The translations under genes were made by a program, and so were the position numbers. From Polynucleobacter sp. UB-Tiil-W10 (GTDB lineage: Bacteria; Pseudomonadota; Gammaproteobacteria; Burkholderiales; Burkholderiaceae), in contig NZ_JACVPZ010000001.1 of the NCBI RefSeq assembly GCF_018881605.1, forward strand, positions 1,364,001 through 1,428,000: DNA of 64,000 nt, given 5' to 3'. This document shows positions 1 through 8,460 of the stretch, piece after piece. The notes below the pieces were generated by a model that was not told the origin of the DNA, ran no database searches, and was given only the letters and a program-made list of their open reading frames with translations. How positions within the stretch are numbered: the first letter of the stretch is position 1; the number at the start of each line of letters is the position of its first letter.

Positions 1-85
1 TGTTGTTCTGCCAGATACGGCTGAGCGTTACTTAAGCTCTGCTTTGTTTGAGGGCGTGTTTGATGAAAAAGGGTTGCCAGCGTAA
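1..85 (+). CDS. Cysteine synthase, C-terminal end (partial)
   Basis: Only the last 27 codons are inside the window, read in the frame that begins at base 2 and ending in TAA at 83-85. The peptide contains LPDTAERYLSSALFEG, which matches the conserved C-terminal segment (LPDSGERYLST-LF) of pyridoxal-phosphate cysteine synthases that make L-cysteine from O-acetylserine and sulfide. The fragment is too short to tell a CysK from a CysM type. It ends about 20 bases before a strong hairpin that also ends the convergent lysS gene. Confidence 0.7.
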   Translation, partial: VVLPDTAERYLSSALFEGVFDEKGLPA

Positions 86-104
86 TTTAAATGCTTGGCA
101 ATAA

Positions 105-128
105 AAAAGGCACCCTAGGGTGCCTTTT
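105..128. terminator. Bidirectional rho-independent terminator between cysteine synthase and lysS
   Basis: A perfect 11-bp inverted repeat (AAAAGGCACCC, two-base TA loop, GGGTGCCTTTT) has an A tract on one side and a T tract on the other. It can therefore end transcription from both the cysteine synthase gene and the convergent lysS gene. Confidence 0.9.
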
Positions 129-145
129 GTTTATTTCGGAAATCG

Positions 146-1696
146 TTATTCTTCCTCGCGGCGTAAGTGTGGGAAGAGAATCACATCACGAATATTGGGT
201 GCATCGGTCAATAGCATTACCAAGCGATCGATGCCAATACCGCAGCCACCAGTCGGGGGCATGCCGTACTCGAGGGCGCGGATGAAGTCATGGTCAAAGT
301 ACATTGCTTCTTCGTCACCGGCTTCTTTTTGCTCAACTTGCTTGCGGAAGCGGTTTGCCTGATCTTCTGCATCATTTAACTCTGAGAAGCCGTTCGCGAT
401 TTCGCGGCCCGTGATAAAGAGTTCAAAGCGCTCAGTGATGCCTGGGCGAGTATCAGATTCTCTAGCGAGTGGACTGACTTCGATTGGGTAATCGATGATG
501 TAAGTTGGCTCCCAAAGGTGCTCTTCAGCAACCAATTCAAATAAGGCGAGTTGAAGTGCGCCAATACCTGCATTCTTGAGCGTTGGGGCGTCTGGGTTCT
601 CACCACCTTTTTTCAATTCAGCGCGAATAAAGTTGATGTCATCTAATTGAGCGGCTTCATAGCTCTTGCCTGACTGACCGCAGTACTTAAGGATGGCTTC
701 GTTAATGGTAAGGCGCTGAAATGGCTTGCTTAGATCGAGTTCACGACCTTGGTGAGTCAATACTGCAGTGCCTTGAGCATCAATCGCAGCAGAACGAATC
801 AAGCCTTCTGTGAAATCCATTAGCCAGCGGTAATCCGTATACGCCGCGTAAAACTCCATCATGGTGAATTCAGGGTTGTGACGTGGGCTAACGCCTTCAT
901 TACGGAAGTTGCGATTGATTTCAAAGACGCGCTCAAAACCACCGACTACAAGACGCTTGAGATAGAGTTCTGGCGCGATACGCAAAAACATTTGCATATC
1001 GAGGGCGTTGTGATGGGTAATAAATGGCTTTGCTGCGGCACCACCTGGAATTGGGTGGAGCATGGGTGTTTCTACTTCCATGAAGTCGGCATCCAACATA
1101 TGGCGACGTAATGATGCAATTGCATTGCTACGCGCCTTGAATGTATTGCGACTTTCTGGGTTCACAATCAGATCCACATAGCGCTGACGGTATTTAGTCT
1201 CTAGGTCTGAGAGGCCATGGAACTTATCCGGTAATGGACGCAAGGATTTGCTAAGGAGACGCAAATTACTGCATTCAACAGACAACTCACCTTTATTTGT
1301 CTTGAAAAGATTGCCTTCAGCAGAAATGAAGTCACCCATATCCCAATGCTTGAATGCACCATGAACATCAGCGCCGCTAAGCTCATCATTGATATAGAAC
1401 TGAATCTGACCACTGCGATCTTGAATGGTTGCAAAACTTGCCTTACCCATTACGCGCTTGAGTACCATGCGTCCGGCTACTTTGACATGAACCTTTTTAG
1501 CAGCCAGCTCTTCTTTAGTGAGGCTATCGTAATGAGCATGCAAATCAGCCGCTAAATGAGTTGGAACAAAGTCATTTGGAAATGCAACGCCACCAGCACG
1601 AAGCTTGGCCAGTTTTTCACGGCGCTCCGCAATGATGTGGTTCTCATCAATTACTTCAGTAGCTGGGGCAGTATCTAAATTTGTTTTATCGTTCAT
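146..1696 (-). CDS. lysS: Lysyl-tRNA synthetase, class II
   Basis: This 516-residue protein charges tRNA-Lys with lysine in the cytoplasm. An N-terminal OB-fold tRNA-binding part (about residues 65-150, with [16 protein letters not shown]) precedes the class II catalytic core. Motif 2 appears as [20 protein letters not shown] and motif 3 as [12 protein letters not shown] near the C-terminus. Length is normal for the family. It follows prfB by 12 bases on the same strand, so it is probably the last gene of an rpfE-recJ-prfB-lysS transcription unit, and it ends at the shared terminator at 105-128. Confidence 0.97.
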   Translation of the reverse strand: MNDKTNLDTAPATEVIDENHIIAERREKLAKLRAGGVAFPNDFVPTHLAADLHAHYDSLTKEELAAKKVHVKVAGRMVLKRVMGKASFATIQDRSGQIQFYINDELSGADVHGAFKHWDMGDFISAEGNLFKTNKGELSVECSNLRLLSKSLRPLPDKFHGLSDLETKYRQRYVDLIVNPESRNTFKARSNAIASLRRHMLDADFMEVETPMLHPIPGGAAAKPFITHHNALDMQMFLRIAPELYLKRLVVGGFERVFEINRNFRNEGVSPRHNPEFTMMEFYAAYTDYRWLMDFTEGLIRSAAIDAQGTAVLTHQGRELDLSKPFQRLTINEAILKYCGQSGKSYEAAQLDDINFIRAELKKGGENPDAPTLKNAGIGALQLALFELVAEEHLWEPTYIIDYPIEVSPLARESDTRPGITERFELFITGREIANGFSELNDAEDQANRFRKQVEQKEAGDEEAMYFDHDFIRALEYGMPPTGGCGIGIDRLVMLLTDAPNIRDVILFPHLRREEE

Positions 1697-1708
1697 ATTC
1701 GTGATTAA

Positions 1709-2813
1709 TTAAACACCTTGTTTCAGGCTGGCTTCGATAAAGGCATCTAAATCTCCATCCAATACTTTCTGGGTGTTGGAGATTTCGACGTTCGTGCGTA
1801 AGTCTTTAATGCGGCTCTGATCCAAAACGTAGGAGCGGATTTGATGACCCCAACCTACATCAGTCTTGCTAGCTTCTAGCTTGTCTTGTTCAGCACGACG
1901 CTTTTGCATCTCATGTTCGTAGAGGCGAGACTTAAGCATGCTCATTGCTTCAGCGCGGTTACGGTGCTGACTACGGTCGTTCTGACACTGCACCACAATC
2001 CCGGTTGGAATATGGGTTAGACGGACAGCCGAGTCTGTTTTGTTAATGTGCTGACCACCCGCACCAGAGGCGCGGTAGGTATCGGTGCGAATGTCAGCAG
2101 GGTTGACGTCGATTTCAATCGAGTCATCAATCTCTGGATACACATAGATAGAGGCAAAAGAAGTATGACGGCCATTGGAGGAGTCAAACGGAGATTTCCG
2201 TACTAAGCGATGTACACCAGTTTCTGAGCGGAGGTGGCCGTAAGCGTATTCGCCATCGACTTTGATAGTTGCACTCTTAATACCCGCAACATCGCCATCA
2301 GATTCTTCAAGGATTTCGGTTTTGTAACCTTTACGTTCGCAATACTTAAGATATTGACGATAGAGCATGCTAGCCCAGTCACAGGCTTCAGTGCCCCCAG
2401 CGCCTGCTTGAATATCAATAAAGCAATTACAAGAGTCCATCTCATTGTGGAACATGCGGCGGAACTCTAAGTCACCAATAGTTTTGCTGTAGATTTCAAC
2501 ATCTTGTTCAATAGCAGCGATCGTTTCAAAATCGCTTTCTTCTTTAGCCATATCGAATAGCTCAAGAGCGCTAATGATGTTGGTATTGAGATCAGTGAGA
2601 GTGGCAACTACGCCGTCGAGCAATTTCTTTTCTTTGCCCAGCGCTTGCGCTTTCTTTTGATCATCCCAAATAGTGGGATCTTCCAGAATTGAGTTAACTT
2701 CGGTAAGGCGACGTGACTTTACGTCGAAGTCAAAGATACCCCCGAAGAGCTTGCTCACGGGTGAGCAGATCGGACAAGGTATTCGAAATAGTGTTTAGTT
2801 GTTCAGCTTCCAT
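1709..2813 (-). CDS. prfB: Peptide chain release factor 2, with programmed +1 frameshift
   Basis: RF2 recognises UAA and UGA and triggers peptide release. The gene starts at the ATG at 2813 and reads 27 codons ending in ...LRGYL before an in-frame TGA at 2732-2730. A +1 shift on CTT-TGA-C skips one T and continues as DFDVKSRR in the long frame, giving about 367 residues, close to the E. coli length of 365. The stop-recognition tripeptide SPF (in RKSPFDSS) and the catalytic GGQ (in [11 protein letters not shown]) are intact. A shorter reading from the ATG at 2758 is open but would lose the conserved N-terminus, so the frameshifted form is preferred. Confidence 0.95.
2729..2745 (-). promoter_or_regulatory. 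RF2 autoregulatory frameshift site
   Basis: On the minus strand the sequence is CGG GGG TAT CTT TGA C. It has the three classical elements: an internal Shine-Dalgarno-like purine run just upstream, a slippery CTT codon, and a poorly terminating TGA-C stop. Known biology: low RF2 lets the ribosome pause at UGA and slip +1, so RF2 controls its own synthesis. Confidence 0.95.
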
Positions 2814-2830
2814 CCCCTAATTATAAGGGG
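2814..2830 (-). other. Small inverted repeat directly before the prfB start codon
   Basis: The minus strand reads CCCCTTATAATTAGGGG immediately followed by ATG. It can form a 5-bp CCCCT/AGGGG stem over the start codon and also contains a TATAAT hexamer. It could be a weak hairpin, a -10 element, or chance. The spacing of the AGGGG to the ATG is too short for a normal ribosome binding site. Confidence 0.35.
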
Positions 2831-2847
2831 GTTATTCCTTTGGACCC

Positions 2848-4608
2848 TCAGGTGCCAGGGGTCTCATCATGGGCTTCAATCATCAACTGAACGCGGGCTT
2901 GACCCTGATAGCGGTCGGTAACTAGGCGGTAGGCTAATTTAGCTTTGGCAGGCAGGCTTTGGGTGCGGTTAAACCAAACGGCAGTGAGTGGCTTGCCACC
3001 GATCTTCGGATCTGACGCCCCGATGGGGCGAATCATGAGTCGTAAATGCTTTTCCTTCATGAGGCTTTGCTGTGTAATTTCAAATTCCCCGTAAAACACT
3101 GGCTGAGGGAAGCCTTGGCCCCAGATCTCTTCAGCGAGCAAGTCGCCGATTTCAGGGGTAAATTCAGCAATCTCCAATTCGCCATCATGCGCATGGCGAC
3201 GCTCCAATAATTCCTTGGTCAGCAATTCAGAGGCGACTTGTTGAAAACAGGTATCAAACTTTTCAAAATCACTTTTTCGAATCGTTAAGCCCGCAGCCAT
3301 TGCATGGCCGCCAAATTTCAGAATTAGCCCAGGCTCACGCTTTGAAACAAGATCTAGGGCGTCTCTTAAATGAAAGCCCGTAAGTGAGCGACCGGAGCCG
3401 CGCAATTCTTCGCCAGTGCTGCCATCAGCTGGGGCAAATACAATTGATGGACGGTTGAAGCGTTCCTTTAAACGTGAAGCAACAATTCCAACAACACCTT
3501 GATGCCACTCAGGATTCCATAAACAAATACTAGTGCGCTCAGCCATAGTGCCATCCAGTTGATCTTCGGCAAGATGAGAGAGAGCAGTTTCTTGCATACC
3601 AGTTTCAATGACGCGGCGCTCTCGATTAATTCGATCCAGCTCGTTGGCCAAGGTTATCGCTTCATCAGCGTTATTTGTAACTAGTAAACGAATCCCTAAG
3701 GTCATATCCGCTAGGCGCCCAGCTGCATTGAGTCTGGGGCCAATAGCAAAGCCTAGATCAAAGGTATTTGCTTTTCGTGGGTCGCGGTTGGCGGCCTGAA
3801 ACAGTGCTTGAATTCCGGGCTGTGAAATACCAGCACGAATTCTTTTTAAGCCATTAGAAACTAATACTCGATTATTGCGATCGAGTTGGGCAACGTCAGC
3901 AACAGTTCCCAAGGCAACAAGATCTAAAAGATTCTCCACCTTGGGTTGAGTCTCATTAGTAAATTTCCCACGCTTACGTAATTCTGCGCGCAGTGCAACT
4001 AATACGTAAAACATCACACCAACACCAGCGAGCGCCTTGCTTGGAAAAGTGCAACCTGGCTGATTGGGATTAACGATTGCTAGTGCCTTAGGTAGATGGT
4101 CTCCAGGTAGGTGATGATCGGTCACAATCACCTCCATGCCAAGTTCACGAGCGCGGTCAACACCAGCTTCGCTGGCAATCCCGTTATCTACAGTGATGAG
4201 GTATTTTGGTTTGGGGTTTTGCTTTGCAGCTAATTCCACTACCTCAGGCGTAAGGCCATAACCCATCGTAAATCGATTGGGAACTAGAAACTGAATCGGC
4301 GTCTCAGTGCCACCTAGCATTCGTAAACCGCGCAGACCCACTGCGCAAGCGGTGGCGCCGTCGCAGTCATAGTCAGCAACGATGAGCATCGGCTCTTTTT
4401 TCTCAATGATGTCTGCCAGTAAAGAGGCAGTATGAATGCAGTTTTTCAGATCTACCGGTGAAAGTAATTGTTTTAAATCGAGAGAAAGCTCATCTGGGGA
4501 TTCCAGACCCCGTGCAGCGTAAAGTCTTGCTAGTAATGGATGTAAACCGCTCTGTGCCAACCAGGTGGCAGTGCGTTCTGAGAATGGGCGTTGAGAAAAT
4601 AAGCTCAT
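2848..4608 (-). CDS. recJ: Single-stranded-DNA-specific 5'-3' exonuclease RecJ
   Basis: RecJ degrades single-stranded DNA 5' to 3' in recombination and mismatch repair. The 586-residue protein has the DHH-superfamily metal-binding motifs in order: DYDCDG at about 79-84, TVDNG around Asp141, and DHH at 164-166. These are followed by a DHHA1 domain with the GGH-type motif LKFGGHAMAAGL and a C-terminal OB-like domain. It lies 8 bases after the rpfE-like gene and 34 bases before prfB on the same strand. This is the same gene neighbourhood as in the Xanthomonas rpf region. Confidence 0.96.
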   Translation of the reverse strand: MSLFSQRPFSERTATWLAQSGLHPLLARLYAARGLESPDELSLDLKQLLSPVDLKNCIHTASLLADIIEKKEPMLIVADYDCDGATACAVGLRGLRMLGGTETPIQFLVPNRFTMGYGLTPEVVELAAKQNPKPKYLITVDNGIASEAGVDRARELGMEVIVTDHHLPGDHLPKALAIVNPNQPGCTFPSKALAGVGVMFYVLVALRAELRKRGKFTNETQPKVENLLDLVALGTVADVAQLDRNNRVLVSNGLKRIRAGISQPGIQALFQAANRDPRKANTFDLGFAIGPRLNAAGRLADMTLGIRLLVTNNADEAITLANELDRINRERRVIETGMQETALSHLAEDQLDGTMAERTSICLWNPEWHQGVVGIVASRLKERFNRPSIVFAPADGSTGEELRGSGRSLTGFHLRDALDLVSKREPGLILKFGGHAMAAGLTIRKSDFEKFDTCFQQVASELLTKELLERRHAHDGELEIAEFTPEIGDLLAEEIWGQGFPQPVFYGEFEITQQSLMKEKHLRLMIRPIGASDPKIGGKPLTAVWFNRTQSLPAKAKLAYRLVTDRYQGQARVQLMIEAHDETPGT

Positions 4609-4615
4609 ACGAAAC

Positions 4616-5596
4616 TCATGCTTGAGTAATTTCTTTCCAAGTCAGTGGTTCTGCTTTTTTCCAGAAGGCCCATGATTTTTTATGAAGATCTTTAGTGGTG
4701 AAGATACGCTCGCGCGCTTTACCTTTGGGAAAGTCAATGATGACTACTTCATCCAATTGCTTATTCAGCAGTGCTGCACTTAATTGAGGCCACGCCAATT
4801 GAGGTTGCTCAAGCCAGGCAAAGGCGCCAGCCAGAACTTGTCCGTCTAAATTATTTTTGTGAGCAATATTCAGATACCTTGCCAGGCCAGTCAGGATTGG
4901 GTTCTGACCAATGAGGTGCTGAGATTGCTTTAATGCTTCGGGAACCTCTACATCATTGAGCTTGCCAATGCCGCTAATCCAGATGGAGTTAATACTGGGC
5001 ATGCCGCGTTGTTCGCGCTCTTCATTGACGGGACCAATGTGCCATAGCATCTGAATTTCATTTTGGAGTTTGCGCCAGCGCTTAGCAATGCCATCTACCT
5101 CGGTATCTCGAGGCATCCACCAATCGATATTCCGGCCGTGAGCCTGATCCACGCTGTAACTTGTTAAGCTAGAAAAGGGGCCCGCAGGAACAAACCAATA
5201 ATGCTGATCATGGAAAAGTACGGAGCCTTGAAAATCTTCTTCAATAAAAGGTAGTGCTGCATTGAGCAGTTGGGCAGACTCTTCGGTTGTCAGATCAATC
5301 TGGTTTTGCCCCATCAAAATTAGGTGATCGCGCGTAGCATGAAGATGAACTGGCTGTAGACAGGCAATGACTTCGGCTGGATTGACTGCTTGATCGGATT
5401 GCCCGAGTAGCAAAACAGGGGCAAGTGGGACCAATTCTCCCAGCAAAAAGCACTCATGAGGCAGTCCTTGCCGGGGTGCGCCCCTACTTTCATGCTCATC
5501 TAGCGCATCTTCCCCTGAAAGCATCAGGGTAAAGCGGCGAATTGCTGCCTTAGAGGGGGTGGAATTAGCGTTCATTCCCCTGATTTTAGGTGGCAT
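4616..5596 (-). CDS. RpfE-like / phosphoglycerate-mutase-related protein
   Basis: This 326-residue soluble protein is recognisable by the segment GPVNEEREQRGMPSINSIWISG and by sitting just upstream of recJ. Homologues there are called RpfE in xanthomonads and regulatory or phosphoglycerate-mutase-like protein in Burkholderiaceae. Its biochemical role is not established. No membrane segment or signal peptide is seen. The start at 5596 has a GGA about 8 bases upstream; an internal ATG at 5575 (MNANST) would give 319 residues. It diverges from lolC across about 46 bases. Confidence 0.75.
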   Translation of the reverse strand: MPPKIRGMNANSTPSKAAIRRFTLMLSGEDALDEHESRGAPRQGLPHECFLLGELVPLAPVLLLGQSDQAVNPAEVIACLQPVHLHATRDHLILMGQNQIDLTTEESAQLLNAALPFIEEDFQGSVLFHDQHYWFVPAGPFSSLTSYSVDQAHGRNIDWWMPRDTEVDGIAKRWRKLQNEIQMLWHIGPVNEEREQRGMPSINSIWISGIGKLNDVEVPEALKQSQHLIGQNPILTGLARYLNIAHKNNLDGQVLAGAFAWLEQPQLAWPQLSAALLNKQLDEVVIIDFPKGKARERIFTTKDLHKKSWAFWKKAEPLTWKEITQA

Positions 5597-5642
5597 TTAG
5601 GTATTCCATCAGTTTGTCTCCGCGATTCACTAAACTGTGTCT

Positions 5643-6905
5643 ATGTTAAGACTCCCTATTGAGCTAGAAATTGGCCTGCGCTACACCCGATCCAAGCGTC
5701 GTAAGACTGTTGGCAAGCGTGATGGCTTCCTATCCTTTATCTCTGGAATTTCTACTGCTGGCATCGCTTTGGGGGTTGCCTCGCTGATTGTGGTTCTGTC
5801 AGTCATGAATGGTTTCCAAAAAGAAGTACGTGATCGTATGTTGTCGGTGTTGTCCCATGTAGAGATCACCGCGCCTGATGGATTGGCAAATTGGGAGCCA
5901 CTTGCGCTTAAGGTTGCAACTCAACCACACGTAGTTGGCGTAGCGCCTATGGTGAGTTCACAGGGATTGCTTACTCGCGACAACATGATGCGTGGGGTAG
6001 CTATCCGTGGCATCTTGCCCAGTGAGGAAGGCAAAGTTTCAGCTCTACCAAAACAATTTGTTGCGGGCAATATTGACGACTTAAAGCCGGGTAGTTTTGG
6101 GGTTGCTTTGGGCGCCCAACTTGCAGCAATGATTGGTGCGCACGTTGGTGATCGCATCAACTTAATTGTTCCTGAAAGTGATTTAACTCCAGCAGGTGCT
6201 ATGCCACGCATGCGTACCCTTCAAGTCGTCGGCATTGTTGATAGCGGTCATTATGAATATGACAGCTCTTTAGCCATCATGCACTGGAAAGATGCTGCAG
6301 CTCTGTTGCGCTTGCATGATCCATCGGGTCTGCGCGTCAAGGTGGATGATATGCAGCGGGCTCCAGAGGTTGCTAATGAGTTGGCAACCATTGTTCCTCA
6401 GGCGCTTTGGATTACCGACTGGTCAAGATCAAATCGCAATTGGTTTGCAGCGGTTCAGACTGAAAAGAAAATGATGTTCATCATCTTGACTTTGATTATT
6501 GCGGTAGCGGCTTTTAACTTGGTTTCTACTTTGGTGATGACGGTTAATGAAAAGCAGGCGGATATTGCGATTCTGAGAACAATGGGTGCAAGCCCGGGAT
6601 TAATTCAGAGAATATTTTTAATTCAGGGGCTAGCAATTGGTTTGTTAGGTTCATTGGCTGGCGTTGCTCTAGGTTTATTAATTGCGCTCAATATCGACGT
6701 CATCGTGCCGGTGATTGAGGCTATATTCCGGGTGCAGTTTTTGCCGCGTGAGGTTTATTTCATTAGTGAGTTACCTTCGGATGTGAGGGCAAGTGATGTG
6801 CTAACAGTAGGCTTAATGGCTTTTGGCCTTTCTGTATTAGCAACGCTTTACCCAAGTCGTCGTGCCGCTAATGTACAACCAGCGGAGGCCTTACGTTATG
6901 AGTAA
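5643..6905 (+). CDS. lolC: Lipoprotein-releasing ABC transporter permease LolC/LolE type
   Basis: This inner-membrane subunit of the Lol exporter passes mature lipoproteins to the periplasmic carrier LolA. It has the family's opening [10 protein letters not shown], a first membrane helix at about 37-60 containing [12 protein letters not shown], a large periplasmic domain, and three C-terminal helices with the FtsX-like stretch [12 protein letters not shown]. At 420 residues it is of normal size. A GTG at 5637 would add two residues; the ATG at 5643 gives the more typical N-terminus. A single LolC/E-like permease next to lolD suggests a homodimeric LolF-like arrangement or a second copy elsewhere. 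Confidence 0.93.
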   Translation: MLRLPIELEIGLRYTRSKRRKTVGKRDGFLSFISGISTAGIALGVASLIVVLSVMNGFQKEVRDRMLSVLSHVEITAPDGLANWEPLALKVATQPHVVGVAPMVSSQGLLTRDNMMRGVAIRGILPSEEGKVSALPKQFVAGNIDDLKPGSFGVALGAQLAAMIGAHVGDRINLIVPESDLTPAGAMPRMRTLQVVGIVDSGHYEYDSSLAIMHWKDAAALLRLHDPSGLRVKVDDMQRAPEVANELATIVPQALWITDWSRSNRNWFAAVQTEKKMMFIILTLIIAVAAFNLVSTLVMTVNEKQADIAILRTMGASPGLIQRIFLIQGLAIGLLGSLAGVALGLLIALNIDVIVPVIEAIFRVQFLPREVYFISELPSDVRASDVLTVGLMAFGLSVLATLYPSRRAANVQPAEALRYE

Positions 6906-7608
6906 TTTATCTGCGGTCAATTTAGATAAGTTGGTACTAAAGGCAAGAGGCTTAGCCAAGACATATGGTCAAGGACCTACTGCAGTTGAGGTTCTTAAGG
7001 ACATTGATTTAGATGTTTCCCCATCAGAGAAGGTGGCTATTGTCGGCTCTTCGGGGTCTGGTAAGAGTACTTTGCTGCATCTATTAGGTGGTTTAGACAG
7101 TCCAAGTACTGGCTCCGTCATCTTGGCCGGCTCCAATTTGAGTGATTTATCAGTCAAAAAATTAGATCAACTTCGTAACCATAGTCTTGGGTTTATTTAT
7201 CAGTTCCACCATCTTTTAGATGAATTTAGTGCAGTTGAGAATGTGGCCTTACCCTTACGCATTCGTGGCCTCAATAATGACGAGTCAATGGATCGCGCCA
7301 GCAAGATGCTCCATGCAGTTGGTTTAACAGCGCGTAAATTACATACGCCTGGAGAGTTATCCGGTGGAGAGCGTCAGCGCGTTGCAGTTGCTCGTGCCTT
7401 GGTAGGTAATCCCGCCTGTGTTCTAGCGGATGAACCAACTGGTAATTTGGATACCGAGACTGCTGATGGTGTATTTGATTTGATGTTAGATATTGCTCGC
7501 GATCAAGGTACAGCCTTTGTGATCGTCACGCATGATCCAGTGCGCGCTAAACGTTGTGATCGCATATTGCATTTAGAGCGTGGAGTACTAAAGACGTTTT
7601 CAGCGTGA
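6898..7608 (+). CDS. lolD: Lipoprotein-releasing system ATP-binding protein
   Basis: LolD is the cytoplasmic ATPase that drives lipoprotein extraction by LolC/E. The 236-residue reading from the ATG at 6898 overlaps the lolC stop (ATGAGTAA) and is preferred over an upstream ATG at 6862 inside lolC. Walker A is GSSGSGKST, the ABC signature [15 protein letters not shown], and Walker [13 protein letters not shown], followed by a switch His in VTHD. The overlap with lolC indicates translational coupling. Confidence 0.96.
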   Translation: MSNLSAVNLDKLVLKARGLAKTYGQGPTAVEVLKDIDLDVSPSEKVAIVGSSGSGKSTLLHLLGGLDSPSTGSVILAGSNLSDLSVKKLDQLRNHSLGFIYQFHHLLDEFSAVENVALPLRIRGLNNDESMDRASKMLHAVGLTARKLHTPGELSGGERQRVAVARALVGNPACVLADEPTGNLDTETADGVFDLMLDIARDQGTAFVIVTHDPVRAKRCDRILHLERGVLKTFSA

Positions 7609-7619
7609 GTGGGCATCCC

Positions 7620-8456
7620 ATGTGGATCGATACCCATTGCCATCTAGATGCCCCTGAGTTTGCTAGCTCGCTAGATTCGGTTATTCATGCGGCTGCTGAT
7701 AAAAACGTCAAGGCAGTTCTTCTTCCTGCCGTTAAGGTGGCTGACTGCACTCATGTAAAAGAGATGGCCCACCAATATTGCCAGGATATTCCTGGTTTGG
7801 TTTATACCCTCGGGATTCATCCGCTCTTTACCAATCAGGCGCAAGAGGGTGATATTGAAACCCTCGAAAAAATAATTGTTGAATCGCTTTCTGATCCACG
7901 CTTTGTAGGCGTTGGTGAAATCGGCTTGGATTATTTTGTTGAAGGCTTAGATCCTCATCGGCAAGACTTCTTCTTTAATGCGCAATTAGATTTAGCGCAA
8001 AAGTTTCAATTGCCCGTGATTTTGCATGTACGCCGCTCACAAGATGCCATCTTAAAGGCCTTACGTCGTCGTAATATTTCTGGCGGAATAGCGCATGCTT
8101 TTAATGGTAGCTTTCAGCAGGCAGAGCAATTTATTGAACTTGGGTTTAAGTTAGGGTTTGGTGGGGCGGCCACTTATGATCGAGCCCTGCAGATCCGTAG
8201 ACTCTTAATAGAGTTACCGCTAGACAGCATCGTCACTGAAACGGATGCGCCGGATATTCCACCGGCATGGCTAAGAGATGAGGGCGTTACATTTAATGAG
8301 CCTGCTTTTCTTCCGAGAATTGCAAAAGAGCTTGCTTTGGTTAGAGGTATTAGCGAGACTGAATTTGCTAGTGCTGTCTGGAATAACGCTATGCAAGCAT
8401 TGCCGCGCTGGTCTGCGCTCTGTGAAAACATCCCAAGCCTCAAAGTAGCCTCTTAA
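7620..8456 (+). CDS. TatD-family metal-dependent DNase
   Basis: The 278-residue TIM-barrel hydrolase begins MWIDTHCHLD, with the HxH metal-binding motif. It carries GVGEIGLDYF with the metal-bridging Glu, ILHVRRS, AHAFNGS and TETDAPDIP, all in the TatD order. TatD proteins are 3'-5' exonucleases with roles in DNA quality control. A GTG at 7605 overlaps the lolD stop, but the ATG at 7620 gives the standard N-terminus. In Burkholderiaceae this gene commonly follows lolD. The paralogue (TatD, YcfH or YjjV) cannot be fixed from sequence alone. Confidence 0.9.
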   Translation: MWIDTHCHLDAPEFASSLDSVIHAAADKNVKAVLLPAVKVADCTHVKEMAHQYCQDIPGLVYTLGIHPLFTNQAQEGDIETLEKIIVESLSDPRFVGVGEIGLDYFVEGLDPHRQDFFFNAQLDLAQKFQLPVILHVRRSQDAILKALRRRNISGGIAHAFNGSFQQAEQFIELGFKLGFGGAATYDRALQIRRLLIELPLDSIVTETDAPDIPPAWLRDEGVTFNEPAFLPRIAKELALVRGISETEFASAVWNNAMQALPRWSALCENIPSLKVAS

Positions 8457-8460
8457 CTCC

